Positions 1 to 11,195 of a stretch of DNA of 64,000 bases are shown here, piece by piece. The position numbers and the translations under genes were made by a program. Origin of the DNA: Micrasema longulum (Eukaryota > Arthropoda > Insecta > Trichoptera > Brachycentridae). Location: contig JAGVSM010002405.1 in assembly GCA_022494885.1 (NCBI GenBank), positions 62,001 to 126,000 of the forward strand, in the 5' to 3' direction. The notes beneath the pieces are model-generated. The model was not told the origin of the DNA and searched no databases. It was given only the letters and a program-made list of their open reading frames with translations. The first letter of the stretch is position 1. Every line of letters begins with the position of its first letter.

Positions 1-470
1 TTTATCTTAAGAAAGTCGATTTCACTAGGTCAAGGAATACCCATCTCTCCCTCTCGAAAACTCTGCGACCTAGACTATGCCGATGATGTCAAAATTGACG
101 ATTTAAATAGAAAGGCTAAATAGTTATTCCACGTGCAAAGGTTTAAATATCAATAATGCAAAAACCTATGTAATGTGTAACATTTTGTGCCTTGATACCC
201 AAAATCCTTTGACTCTATTTTACCAAGTCACTGAAAGGGCTGAGAATTTCAAACACCCAAGATTTACGGAAAATGACAGTTTTAAAAATGAACTGAACAT
301 GCGGCTAAGTATAGCAGGTACCACATTCAACAATATGAAGACTGTCTGGAGATTGGATATTTATTTAGTGAAAACAAAATGCCACCTATATAACGACCAA
401 ACACCACATATTCTCTTTTACGGATGCGAATCGTGGCACTTTACTAAGACCCTAAATAGCAAATTTTAAT
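1..470 (+). pseudogene. RTE-like non-LTR retrotransposon, reverse transcriptase fragment
   Basis: This is a decayed reverse transcriptase (RT) fragment that enters from the left edge. An LDYADDVK motif at about 90-113 is the catalytic YxDD box. In another frame, GLNINNAKT followed by VMC precedes the longer open stretch from 173, which contains NELNMRLSIA, MKTVWR and FYGCESWHFTKTLNSKF. That order (YADD, G-L-x-I-N-x-x-K-T, thumb with LYN and YGCESW) is typical of the endonuclease-reverse transcriptase proteins of RTE-like LINEs. A stop after the YADD block and at least one frame change show that it is dead. Related 3' parts lie at 10815-11195 and 63306-63860, so the family is repeated here. 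The clade name is an inference from motif style. Confidence 0.75.
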
Positions 471-1407
471 TATTACAAGTTGGCAAATTAAACTTATGCT
501 GGAATCCTGGTTGATTGCATAAAACTTCAAGATTACTGAGGTAAAAATATTTAAGAACTTGATCAATTTATTTGACAAGCAAGTATTGTTAAAAGTAAAA
601 TGAATGCCATAGTAAAACACAGTTGTGCAGAATAATGTCATGAAGACTCGATAGTATTGGTTTAATTTATTATAGACTTTAGGTCTCCAGCTGTGATAGT
701 GTCACCGGTTGCACCTGACGGCCATTGTTGGAAGCTTTGCAATATGGCGGCCACACTTTTCATCGTTATATTTATATTTACGTTGGCGTCATCGTTTATT
801 CGAGATGTTTTCCTTTATTTACCTACCTGCGCGAATGATAATAATGGCCGCGTTTCTGTCGCCTCTCATCCGCGTTGTTTTTTTGTTGTAGCTCTTAAAT
901 TGGTGTCGTTTATTTAGATTCATTGTAACTGTGGCGGTTTTATGTAAAGGGGTGATAAAGAGAAACAGATTAATTTGCCAGGTGTGTGAAGGGAATGTAG
1001 AATGATAAAACTCTTCACTAGGGATGATTTTTTTTTTAATTTCTCACATTTAAGTTGAAGATATAAATAATTTTTTTACAGTTGAAAATATAAAGTCGAA
1101 TTAATGATTTGGTTAGGGGAAAGTAGGGTGATTGGGAACGCCTCAGGGAAATCAAAGAAAAAAAAGGATAAAAATCCCAAAGCAATTTTTTTAAGATTTG
1201 CTTTGAAATTTTGTTATCATGTCGTTTTTAAATGTTATAACAAAAGCCACACTTTGCGGTTCCTTGACGTAAATAGTAAAAGGAAACAAAGATATAATTA
1301 AAAACACATCAGTGATTTTCATTTTCTTTAGCAAAAATCGTAATTTCTTATACCATCAATACGAAATTTCTCGTCGGCCAAATTAAGATAAACTTAGACT
1401 TTAGAAT
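471..1407. other. Non-coding stretch with a GC-richer patch at 690-930
   Basis: I see no gene here. Positions 690-930 are clearly richer in G+C than the flanks. They contain GGCCATTG near 719 and ATGGCGGCC near 743, both with the GCCAT core bound by Pho/YY1-type zinc fingers. The short open frame across the patch looks like composition rather than a protein. It could be a regulatory island or an old insertion. The rest is AT-rich with homopolymer runs. Confidence 0.3.
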
Positions 1408-1605
1408 TGCCTGCTTGAGGTCCCGGGTTCGATTTCTGGAAGGTTGTCATGAAATATATAGTGTAAAGTTGTTTCTGTCTTTGGACTGGTTTTTAAGCGT
1501 AAAACCGATCACCTAGCATATGGTTGAGATGCGCTGTGTTTGATTTATCAATGCAGTGCCCTATGAACCGTTGAGCGTAGGTAAGGGTTTGATAATGATT
1601 TTTAT
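1408..1605 (+). repeat. SINE family SB (tRNA-Gly-like), 5'-truncated copy
   Basis: The copy starts in the anticodon arm (CCTGCTTGAGG), then has a B-box-like GGTTCGATTTC, and continues into the shared SB body (GAAATAT, a TTTGGACTGG block, GATCACCT, and an ATGCAGTGCCCTATG block). It ends in GATAATGAT. The same order is seen in about eleven other copies, best at 41884-42150. The internal Pol III promoter is incomplete. Confidence 0.75.
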
Positions 1606-1626
1606 GTTTTTTATTTTTTTTTATTT

Positions 1627-1658
<32 letters not shown>

Positions 1659-1835
1659 CTTTTATTCAGGAAACATACAGTACAGTTACAAAGTTTAACA
1701 TTTTACACAATTAGACTTAATTCTAATGGACCAGTGAAGTTTCCATATTAAAAAGCAATTATATGTAAGGTTAATTATGAAACTATAAAAAAGAGAAGGA
1801 AAAAGAAAACATAAATGAAAGTTGTATAAAAATTA
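1606..1835 (-). repeat. LINE 3' tail (shared with 50715-50905), minus sense
   Basis: A T-rich run of TTTA-type repeats (about 1610-1665) leads into CTTTTATTCAGGAAACATA and a block that includes AATTCTAATGGACCAGTGAA. Almost the same sequence recurs at 50715-50905. Read on the minus strand, it is a 3' UTR ending in GTTTCCTGAATAAAAG and a (TAAA)n-type tail, as in Jockey/CR1-type LINEs. The coding part is not visible; the A-rich DNA to about 2260 may be more of the same UTR. Confidence 0.6.
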
Positions 1836-3479
1836 AAATTTAAGTGAAAAAAATATATTTTAAGGTTTGTAGTTTGTAGTGAGTATTTACAAATGGAAAT
1901 AATATTAAAAGTGAAGAAAATTTGTAAGAGTAATTAAAAATTAAGAATGGAAATAAAGAATGAAAAACATGCTCAGATGTAAAAATAAAATAAAATAGTA
2001 ATTACATTTTTTTTAAAAAAGGAAAAACATAAATACATATTTATTAAAATCCCTTAAAAGGGATTCAAAGAAACGATGAGAAGAATCTTTAAGTGAAATA
2101 TAAGACAGTAAATTTAAATTTAGGTCAATTTAAAAAACATCTTCAAAATTAATGACACATTATAGTAAGAGCAGCAATATATTGATTTTATTAACATATA
2201 TAATATAAGTAATTAAAAGTAGTTTAAAAGTATAAAAACATGCCAATGGCAGCAGAGAAAAAAGAAAAGAAAAAGTCGATAATATTTGTTTCTATGTTTA
2301 TCTTAAAATATGTGTTTCACGAGTAACATGGTTATTTTTCCATGTAGAATAGTGTTTTTACACTCCATTGCTTAAAAGTATTTGGGTTATTAGTTTGATC
2401 ATTTTACAATGTATAACTTTGTTTGGAGTGAAACATTTTAGACTCGTGACGACATACTCCGCCGTACATAAATTAGCGACTTTCGTCCTTTTATTTGACA
2501 GTCGTTTGCGGTTCTTTGGGTGCATTCCCATCGCACCCCGCCCTGCTGTCTGCTGCGGCGGTGATATTGGAGCGTGACCTCACATCCTTACCCCAGACTC
2601 ATTATTCATATCGCTACCTTATTTTCAACAGGTTCTAACCAACAACATTTTTTTTGAAAAATGTTTTAAAAATTAAATTAAAATAAACGATTTTGTGAAC
2701 ATATAATTAACTACTTCTAGTTTAAATTTCCCAAATTGGTTTGCAGCAAACACCTACTTATCCTTCTTAATTTATTTCGGTTCAAAGCAGATTAATTTTT
2801 TACTTGCCATACGATATGAAGTCTTTTTTCTAATTTAAACAAGTTGCTCCTGGTAAAGACGTCTACTTTGGTTCTTATTTTGTACTATTTCTTCTAAAAC
2901 AGTATGCGGGTGCTGTAAAATATTGACGAATGGCACGTTTATAAAAATATTTTTTAATAAATAACATTTTTAACAGATCTGTCTTGTACTTTATCGTTTC
3001 TAATGTTATTTTAAAAGAAATAGGTATAAAAAAGATCTGATTTGATGATAAGTTTGATTGTTTAACAATATGTTATCATATTCAGTATTTTTAAAAACAT
3101 TTTATTTATAAAATAGACCCCTACAATCAATTCCTAGTATTTTTTTGTTAAATCTAGTCTCAGAGTTCTAGGCTTTATATCACTAACCTACCGTGTCTTC
3201 CAGTCATACTGTCAAATGCATAGTCCATAAAAAGTTTTTTTTTTAATTTATCGAATGAAAATCAACTGAATTTTTTGAATTCTGTAAATCCAATATAACA
3301 TAATTTCAATATCTAGTGTGCTTTTTTTATATAGTTACCAAAACTGACTTACGATAACGCAATAAACATTGATGTGCGTGCCCAAAAAAATTGAACATTT
3401 GCTATAGGAACTGGACTCAACTTCGAGAGCAGTATTCGGCATATCCAACGAATAAAGACCGAAAGAGGTACGGAGATTT
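1836..3479. other. Non-coding AT-rich stretch with GC patch at 2440-2600
   Basis: No gene is recognised. Most of the stretch is A- or T-rich. At 2440-2600 the composition changes abruptly to GC-rich, with several CpGs and frames open on the plus strand, one of them about 45 codons from about 2494 with no ATG. A pyrimidine-rich TTTATTTGACAG precedes part of it, so an exon is possible, but nothing identifies the protein. It could equally be a promoter island. Confidence 0.25.
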
Positions 3480-3625
3480 TTTATTTTTTTTATTTATTTA
3501 TTTATATAAAGATACATTTTACAAAAAATAAAAAAAGTACCTAACTCTATGAGGTCAAGAACCCAGTGTAAAGTTAGGATACAACAAAATAGGAAGTGGA
3601 AGCATGCATATTATTAAATAATACT
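3480..3625 (-). repeat. LINE 3' tail family T, minus sense
   Basis: A TTTA-type tail is followed by CCTAACTCTATGAGGTCAAG, a CCAGTGTAAAGTTAGGATAC block and GAAGTGGAAGCATG. The same block recurs at 17690-17830 in the same orientation, at 54738-54840 in inverted orientation, and weakly at 5590-5700. It is read as a 3' UTR end of a LINE because of the A/T-rich tail on one side and 5' truncation. Confidence 0.55.
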
Positions 3626-5067
3626 AAAAATTAAAATTGTAACATAAACATTAATATTAATTAACATCTGGACTACATGTATAAATCTATTCAATGTCTC
3701 GCAGCAGTTTCTTGCAATGGTCTCTTCCCTTAGACAAAATCCAAACTTGTACACTTCTTCTTAAAATGGCATTTGTTTTGGAGAACCTTATATGTTCATC
3801 CAGGACATTTGAACACTCTTGGGGCTACAAAAGAGATTTTTTTCTGAGTGAAAGTCGAACGTGTTTTTGGAATTAAATTATTCGAATTACAGGAAAACTT
3901 GAGAAAACGAGCAGTCTGCTGGGATCTCCTCTTGTAACCACATGACCAGAAATGTGTCAGATATTTAGTACATTGATAAAAATATACGCAAACGTAGGTA
4001 TGTATCTATTTAATGTATTTAATAAAAACAATGTTTTAATTTCGCCTTTTTTTTCCACGTTTATTATTATTTGGATATCAAAATACATATTTTTTTTACT
4101 ATTTCCAAGGGATGCGTCGCATTCACAGCATGTATAGATGGATCGCTCTTAATACATATCCTACATAATTCATTTTCCATGTGCAATTTTTTTTTTTCAA
4201 TGACTGATTTTTACAATTTATTCCATTCTGGTTTTTACACCTTCAAAATGCGCCTATAAATAATTAGGCACCTCTATTTGCACGTATTATGGAATTACAA
4301 ATAAAAATAGAAAATAAAACCTTTTACTGAGTAAGGTAGCGATGTGACGCCCGGCTAACATTTGCCTTGGCGTGATATCGACGATGTCTAAAGAGACGGA
4401 AATTTAAATATGACGCCATTATATCCGGGTTCGGATTTTTAAATTTTATTTCTCTCCATAGAATTAATGAAAGATTCAATAGACTATAGCCGATTATAAA
4501 GCATATAATATACACACAAATATAAACAATATTCCTGTAAGTGATACGTGCTGTGTAAATTAGTTTTTTTTAGTTGAAAAATAATAACGGCTTTTTTCAA
4601 ACAATGAGAGATTGACTATAATATTATGATTAATGTTTTGAAATGACTAATCAGTAAAAGGGGTCAACACATCTCTCAAAAAGATTTTAACGGCTTTTAA
4701 ACTTTTCTACTCGTAGTTTTATATTACTGGACCTTAAGCCATCCGGAGCCAAATAATGGAGAAAGTAAGAAGCCTGAAAGCTAACATTGGATGAATACTG
4801 GAAAAAACCATACAAAGAATGGACCTTTTAATTACGTGTCGTAGACAACGGGGTCTCCATTAAATACGACAATTGTATTATTATGAATGTAAAGTTGAAC
4901 ATAGCCTTTTTGTTAATGTATTAGTTTTACTTTAACATATTCTTGTTTCTAATAGCACTTAATCATATTTATTACATTTAAAAAAAAATCGTTAAATGTA
5001 TAATTTCTTAGGTAAATTTATCAGATAGGTATATACACATAGGTATATTTCTGAAAAAAGGAATATG
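3626..5067. other. AT-rich stretch, nothing recognised
   Basis: Only short chance frames are present, in low-complexity AT-rich DNA. I found no transposon protein motif, SINE box or convincing splice-site pair. Confidence 0.4.
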
Positions 5068-5222
5068 AGTGTTCTTATGATGTACTCAAATATTAAATTT
5101 TTTTGGGCCATTTCTAAAGAGTTGTGAATAACACACTTTAAGGATTTGGGTACAGTGGGGTTCAAACCTCGGACCTCTGATCCGTGAGTCCGCAACCCCA
5201 GCCACGGGACCACAACCCGATG
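5068..5222 (-). repeat. SINE family SA (tRNA-derived)
   Basis: On the minus strand it starts CGGGTTGTGGTCCCGTGGC and has a B-box-like GAGGTTTGAACCCC. It then runs through a body containing CAACTCTTTAGAAATGGCCC and ends near GTACATCATAAGAAC. Sister copies are at 7485-7600, 37612-37775 and 58065-58202 (minus) and 14852-15000 and 45746-45915 (plus), with a fragment at 7180-7242. The A box is at TGGCTGGGGTTG. Confidence 0.8.
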
Positions 5223-6750
5223 ATAATTGTAAAAAAACGATTATTTTTTAACTGGTTGCATAATTTAAAAACATTAAAAAAAATACAAATTTATGTCTTA
5301 ACTATTTTTTACTTAATCTGCTATATGCTATATTACCTCAGAGTAATAATACGCTAAGATGTAGAGGCGCCCAAACGTAGGAAAACCATTCTATGACTAT
5401 TGGGTATTAAGTTAGCTACGTTTCGCAGCAAAACAATGAGCCGTACTCAGGTTGAAAATTGCCAAATGGATATTAATTTGCATTGTAAATATTTTTACAT
5501 ATGTACCGGTGTATTTATTTTTTCAGGGTTATCCAATTTATTTTTCTATAATTCGCCTATATTTATTTTATAAAACTGAAAATACATGTGTGTATTTTAT
5601 TTTTATTTGTTTATTCATTTAATTCACAAAACACTTATGTTACATTTATTGAGACATAAATCCCACCTCCATGGAACCAAAGTCCTGTGTTGAGTTTGTT
5701 TGTTTGTCCGTCACATCTCCGAAATGGTGAGTCGTAGCGGCCTGAAATTTGGACACGTCATTTAAGCCATTTCAAGGTTAACATTGCTTTTTTCGAGTAA
5801 AAATTGAATTGACCTCTACTCGATAAAAACTCAAACTTTATACGGATGCCTAGTGCAGCCCTGACATATTGTCCATAATCAACTGTCATTATCAACAGTA
5901 AACATACTTTAATTCACAAATTAACCCACGTAGTATCAAAAAATAGTATCTAAAGTAAATATGTTGATATAAGTAATGTTTTTGAGCAACATAATACACG
6001 TGTCGGGACAATAAATGCCAAAAATATTCGAAATTAATTAAGTGTGAAAACTGTCTCCTTTTCCCCCCTCTGACGCTCCTACCGCTGCAACCAAACATAC
6101 TGCAATTCACTATTGTTGATTTTTATTTATTATAACGTAAATATCCAAGTTATTTACAAACAAAGCCAAGCACAGTTACAAAAGCATCCGATCAAACCGT
6201 TATGTTTATGCTGTAAAATAAAACAAAATGGTCACCAATTGGTTGCTAACCAACAAACCAACATCGCTTGCGTTCTATGAAACATAGTGATAGGGCTTCT
6301 CTCTAGGTAACGCACTATTACTCTAAGTTTATTACAATACTTAATTATCAAAGCAAAAATTAATTAATGAATTAAAGTTAATTGATTTCGTTTAATAAAA
6401 TGCACGAGTTAATCGAATGAGTACCTAGCCCAATATTTGCTAAATTTGATATTCTAACGGACTTAAGGAACTATCGTTCACAAATCGTCCTATTAAAATG
6501 CAAACGTGACTATGTGACCATAATCAGATTTAGACCGTACTTGATTAATCCACTATCACGGACAAAAGGACTCTAGAAGCATGTATTATATTAATAGTTA
6601 TATATTTTTGTTATAATAAATTAAGGTGACCCTGTGTTTTAAATGAAGTTGGTACACCAAATATTAAATTTAAAAAATATGCATGGAGTCAAACATATAA
6701 TATATTAATTATCGACAAAAAAGAGTTCAAGTATTTGAAAAATTTCTGTT
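5223..6750. other. Mostly unassigned DNA; weak LINE tail near 5590-5700
   Basis: At 5590-5700 a T-rich tail and CTCCATGGAACCAAAGTCCT, then GTGTTGAGTTTG, look like a diverged member of tail family T. The neighbouring TTTGTTTGTCCGTCACATCT is also repeat-like. The rest is AT-rich, with no protein motif and no SINE boxes. Confidence 0.3.
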
Positions 6751-7140
6751 ATTACAATATTTGAGTTTGTCCAAATTTTTGTAGACAAAAGACTGGATTT
6801 CACCCCCTTGGGAGTCCTTAAGATTAATAAATAACAACATAGATGGAAAATACCTTGAAGAAGGAAATATTGAAATCTAGGCGTTTGGAGGGCTTATGAC
6901 CTGTCATTGGCTGGTTTGAGTGGCCACTTTACATACTGTGTAACATTCACCGTATTGCTTAAATCAACAAATGGAAGAATTGAAGAAAAATGCATGTTCA
7001 ACAATAGGCAAAATAGTAAATGTAACACAGTGTGAAAAAGTGGCCATTTAAACCAGCCAACGATAGGTCATAAGCCCTGCCCTGTAAATGCCTAAATTTC
7101 CATATACTATTTTTCAAGGTATTCTCCATCCCTGTTGTAA
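6751..7140. mobile_element. Foldback element FB1, compact copy
   Basis: The palindromic arms share the FB1 core: GGCTTATGACCTGTCATTGG, then GTGGCCACTTTACATACTG, and its inverted repeat on the right (GGCCATTTAAACCAGCC, GATAGGTCATAAGCCC). The loop is short (about 6955-6985), so the usual central segment is lost. The left side also keeps the outer FB1 block (AATATTTGAGTTTGTCC, GTAGACAAAAGACTGGATT). There is no coding capacity; it is a non-autonomous foldback or long-TIR MITE. Confidence 0.8.
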
Positions 7141-7179
7141 TTCATAAAAAAACCGTGTCAAAAAAGTAGAAAAACATTA

Positions 7180-7242
7180 CAGTAGAACGGCGTTCGAACG
7201 CTGAACCACCTCATTCAGAGTCTGTGACACTACCAGGTAACA
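7180..7242 (-). repeat. SINE SA-like 5' fragment
   Basis: On the minus strand there is an A-box-like CCTGGTAGTGTCACAGACTC and a B-box-like GTTCGAACGCC. It resembles the tRNA part of family SA but is diverged and truncated. Confidence 0.5.
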
Positions 7243-7484
7243 AAAACCCATTTTAAATATTATTCTTTTTTATATGATAGTTATATTCAGAAGAGAAAGC
7301 TTAAGATTAATTCATTAATTTTTAGATTAATCAATACTTATTTGGTATCCAGTCTTGTATTGAATTCAAAATCTCTAAACTTTTTACAAAAGTTAAAAAA
7401 AAAAATTCACTCATACTTAATTATTTAATTATTTATTCTTTTTTCGATTTTTAAATTTTTTTTTTAAACTTTTTTAAATATTTA

Positions 7485-7600
7485 AATTTTCATGCCATTT
7501 TCTTAAAGTCGTGTACTGGAAAAATGGGAGTTGCGGTAGAGTGGGATTTGAATCTCGGAACTTTGGTCCGTGAGTCTACAACACTACTACCACGGAACCT
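7485..7600 (-). repeat. SINE family SA copy
   Basis: The minus strand holds the tRNA-like head (GTAGTAGTGTTGTAGACTC), a B-box-like GAGATTCAAATCCC, and the body block found in the other SA copies (CAACTCCCATTTTTCC). The 3' part is truncated or diverged. Confidence 0.7.
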
Positions 7601-7927
7601 TTTAATATTTCAATATTCTTTTGGGGAAAGACTAAAAAGATTTTTTTTACTTATCAGTCTTTAAACCAGGTTATGTGAATATAAATGTTGTATTATATAA
7701 CCTTAATTTATTTGATAACCTATTTCAATTATGCTTTATTAAGCATGTAATTCCACACAAAGCGCAAGAGGTTATTTCTTGTTTTGTGTGATATTTCGTT
7801 TTGTTTTTTCCATTTGTATTTTTCGTCTTATACTAATTATTTATATTTTAAAAATGTATCTGTTTATAAAACATTTTCAACTAAAAATATAAATAAAGTA
7901 AAATACATTTTTTTTATTGTTTCTTAA

Positions 7928-8593
7928 GGCTGTAGTCTGATAAAACGCAAGCAAAATGAGAAAATCGTACGATTTTGCCATTTTAAAACAAATGTTTTTC
8001 ATAAATCGCGCGATAATAAAAAATAAAAATGATAAATAAGATAAAACCAATAATTTTTAAAGGTATTCCTTTTAAAAAATAAACTTTAAAAAATATATAA
8101 CTCAAATATAATTACTTTTAGACCGGCAGATTACGCCATTTCAAATTAAAACTAAACTTAGGTGCCTGGATTCTCATATAAAGATATTGAACTAAAGTTT
8201 AATGAAATCGAAGCATTTTAAATAACATAAATTTTTGTGACATTTTCTTTTATTTCTACGCAAAATTATTTTGGTAATACTTAAAAAAAAATTAAAAAAA
8301 ATATTTTTGTTAAAACATTTTTCTATAGAATTGTATTCTATTTTTTTTTTTTTTAAAGAAGATAATTCTAGTTGAAATATCAAATTTTTCACAATATCTT
8401 ATTAGGGTTTTTATTACCTTTATACCTGCCCTTACCTGTACTATTACCGGTATTATTGTTTTTATCAAATTTATGATTTTTTATTTTTTATTATCGCATG
8501 TTTAAAAAACATAACGCATTTTTAAAAAACATATTTTTTTAAATGACAGAATCGTATGATTTCCTCATTTTGCGTGCGTTTTACCCGACAACC
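7928..8593. mobile_element. 666-bp MITE with long TIRs and TTAA flanks
   Basis: The left end reads GGCTGTAGTCTGATAAAACG, then CAAGCAAAATGAGAAAATCG. The right end is its near-perfect reverse complement (CTCATTTTGCGTGCGTTTTA, then CCCGACAACC). The inverted repeats run about 70 bp, and both sides are flanked by TTAA (7924-7927 and 8594-8597). TTAA duplication is the hallmark of piggyBac-type transposition, so this may be a piggyBac-mobilised MITE, though the terminal bases GGYTGT are not the classic CCY. The interior is AT-rich and has no transposase frame. I saw no second copy in this window. Confidence 0.8.
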
Positions 8594-9430
8594 TTAATAT
8601 ACATTGATTCGACTATCTTTTGATTTGAACCTATTTTAATAACCTGTGTTTTGTACTGTTCATGATTTTGTAAAACAAACTATTAAAGTTTTTTATTTTA
8701 TTTCATTCATATCAAAATAAAAATCTAAACCAAAAGAAAAATACATACAAGATAAAAAACACTAGAATATATTTACTTCCAAAAATAGTTGGCCAATTTA
8801 TTTAGTTTGAATGTACTTGTATTATTGATTAAATAACTTAATTACTGCTCATAAGATTGTAAATTGTATATAATTGAGCCTTGGAAGTTTATCGGCGTGA
8901 GTCAGGAAGTCTCTTAACCAAAACATCTCAATCTGATTAATTTACTTACTTATTTATCCAGTCTGCCATGAGTGAACAGGGGTGTATTCGTACGAATTTC
9001 ACAAAAATAAAGTTTAAACATAAACACAAGCATACATCATGCATTTAACATACAAGATAATATTTTCACAAATTGGGAATAACGTAGAAAATATATTAAA
9101 TTTTTAGAGCCGATTTTCATAATTCTAATAATATAACTTTATAGGCATAAAAAATGAGTTATCATTCATAATGCTCCGTTTTAAAAACGGGTAAATACAA
9201 AACGGCTCGCCTTTGGCTCACGTCACTTTGACGTCACAGATCAAACCCGCCGAATGCATTTCTGTCAAACATTGCCTACAAGTATAGCGCGATAACGTAA
9301 TATGTGGCGTTGCGAGAAGTCATATTAATTAATAGTCATTTTAAATAAGCGTATTTTAAACTAGTGTTGAAAATTAATCCGATGTTGCATGGAAAAAATA
9401 AAAATACCGTTTCCAACATATTTTTTGTTT
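8594..9430. other. Unassigned DNA with a possible LINE tail and a CRE-like patch
   Basis: At about 8940-9060 a T-rich repeat leads into TCCAGTCTGCCATGAGTGAA, which looks like a minus-sense LINE tail. At 9177-9250 there is a palindromic CCGTTTTTAAAACGG-like run and a repeated CACGTCACTTTGACGTCAC, which contains a perfect TGACGTCA (CRE/ATF site). No gene is seen. Confidence 0.3.
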
Positions 9431-9630
9431 TACAATATTTGAGTTTGTTCAAATGTGTTAAGACAAAAAACTGTATTTCCGGATGTTCAAACATAGGCAA
9501 AATGATGAATTTTACACAGTGTGTAAAATGGCCACTTAAACCAGCCATTGACAGGTCATAAGCCCTGTAAACGCCTAGATTTCCATATTCCCTTCTTTAA
9601 GGTATTCTCCATCCCTGTTGTAGTTTGTTA
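9431..9630. mobile_element. Foldback element FB1, half copy
   Basis: The outer left block (ACAATATTTGAGTTTGTTC) is joined by deletion directly to a right arm: GGATGTTCAAACATAGGCAA, then GTGTAAAATGGCCACTTAAA, ACAGGTCATAAGCCCTGTAA, and ending TCTCCATCCCTGTTGTAG. The left arm and loop are missing. Confidence 0.75.
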
Positions 9631-9741
9631 TTTTTTGCTAATTTAAAAAAGTAATAAAATTATACTTAAAATACCCTATTTCAATACATCTCGCATAGAA
9701 TTAGAAAATACTAGAAACCGCATACGCGCATCAAACTAAAT

Positions 9742-9832
9742 CCGACTAAACTACTGACAAATCAGTAGTTCTACGTTTTGGCCTTTAGGCCCTCTGTAAA
9801 TGTCGCTTAGTACGCAACTGCCGATTTAAATT
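9742..9832. repeat. Repeat with terminal hairpin, shared with 49972-50060 (inverted)
   Basis: The sequence ACTACTGACAAATCAGTAGT is a self-complementary hairpin. It is followed by CTACGTTTTGGCC and then TAGTACGCAACTGCCGAT. The reverse complement recurs at 49972-50060, with a different but still self-complementary hairpin (ACTACTCATTTATGAGTAGT). This is probably one end of a DNA-type element. Confidence 0.55.
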
Positions 9833-10814
9833 CAACTATGCTATGTTGTGTCGTTTGCAAGTGTCAAAATACTGTTGGGATTAAAAGGGAATACGGTAGG
9901 ATCACATTTCATGTGTAAGAAGCGAATTTACAAGTAAAATTATTTAAGAATCCGATTATTTAGCATCTGTCAGATTGTTAAATAAAAGTATCTAGACATT
10001 TTGTTAGTATTTCCAGGGTAGTCGAATTTTTGACCCGGCTTTCTATAAATAAGCATAAGTGTTATATTGAACGGTATTAATTTACTTAATTACTAAATGA
10101 TTATTTAATGACTTTTTTATGTTTGCCTAATAAAAGTACCTGTTTTTTTATAGTCTAGTGAGTAAAATCTTTTTTTTGTAAAATAAAACATCACATAACA
10201 CGAAGTTATCTTATATTTGTGTATATTGTTCACGGTCTGGCAACATTACGGGGCCACTTCACGTATGCGCGCAGGCAAAATGTCGGGGAGAGGGGACACT
10301 TTAGGACACAGTACGACGTATACAAACTTGGTTCTACGCGCCTTCTGGTATACTATGATTCTAAGACATCTCGTTAAATTTAATTTTTAGAAAAATTTCA
10401 GATGCATGTAAATGGTAAATCATTGTTTAAAAAACATGGTCGATCAATGTTGTGAACTTATACTATATAGCTTGTAAAAGCCTTGTACATGGCTTAAAAA
10501 TAAATATGCATTTTGTAATAAAAGGTTGTTTAATAGATGATTATATATTTGGAATTTTTTCTAGGTAGGTATCCTTTAACTGAATAATGAGGAATGAAAA
10601 ATATTATTTAGTAATTACATTCGAAAAATAAAGTTGCATTTTTGCAATGTATTTTAAATAACTAAAACCTGTCCTGTATCGTTTTCTTATTGTTTGTTTA
10701 AGTGTGTTCTTGATGTTAATAATATATGTTTTCTCGCATAGGTTAATTATGCCGTAAAACTTTTATCGTAAGTCGGTTTCATGTGATACGTTTTTATATT
10801 GTACTGTACTAATG

Positions 10815-11195
10815 TAAATGTTGAGTTTTGAGAATAGGTGTATCAGAAGAATCTTAGGTATGCGGCGGTTTGACTTTGTGAGGAATAAAGTAAAAAGATA
10901 ATGGACGCAGCAAACTCCGGTGACAACTGACGTCAAGCGGAGGCAATAAGGTTGGCTGGGTCATATACTGCGGATGCCTCCTGAGAACCTTAACCAAGCT
11001 TGCCTACTTTACTAAGGCGTCGGGTTCTTGACGTCCTGGATGCCCTGGACGTCCACTGCTGACTGTTAATGGGCAAATAATGCTAGAACTTCAGGACGAG
11101 AATTAGACTTGGGAAGAAGCTTATAGAGATGCATGATGGCTCTTTGTGGATACCATATGCTCCACCTAGGGAGTGGACATGGAATGATGATCATG
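10815..11195 (+). pseudogene. RTE-like LINE, 3' end of the polyprotein
   Basis: Broken frames give RRILGM, RWFDFVR-like and WLGHILRMPPENLN-like segments. They are followed by RPGRPLLTV, LELQDENLTWEEA-like text and LFVDTICSTLGSGHG-like text. These match the C-terminal tail of RTE-type endonuclease-reverse transcriptase proteins (typical 'RLRWLGHVLRMP...RRPGRP' region). The same block, more complete, is at 63306-63860. Many stops and small gaps make it a pseudogene. Confidence 0.7.
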
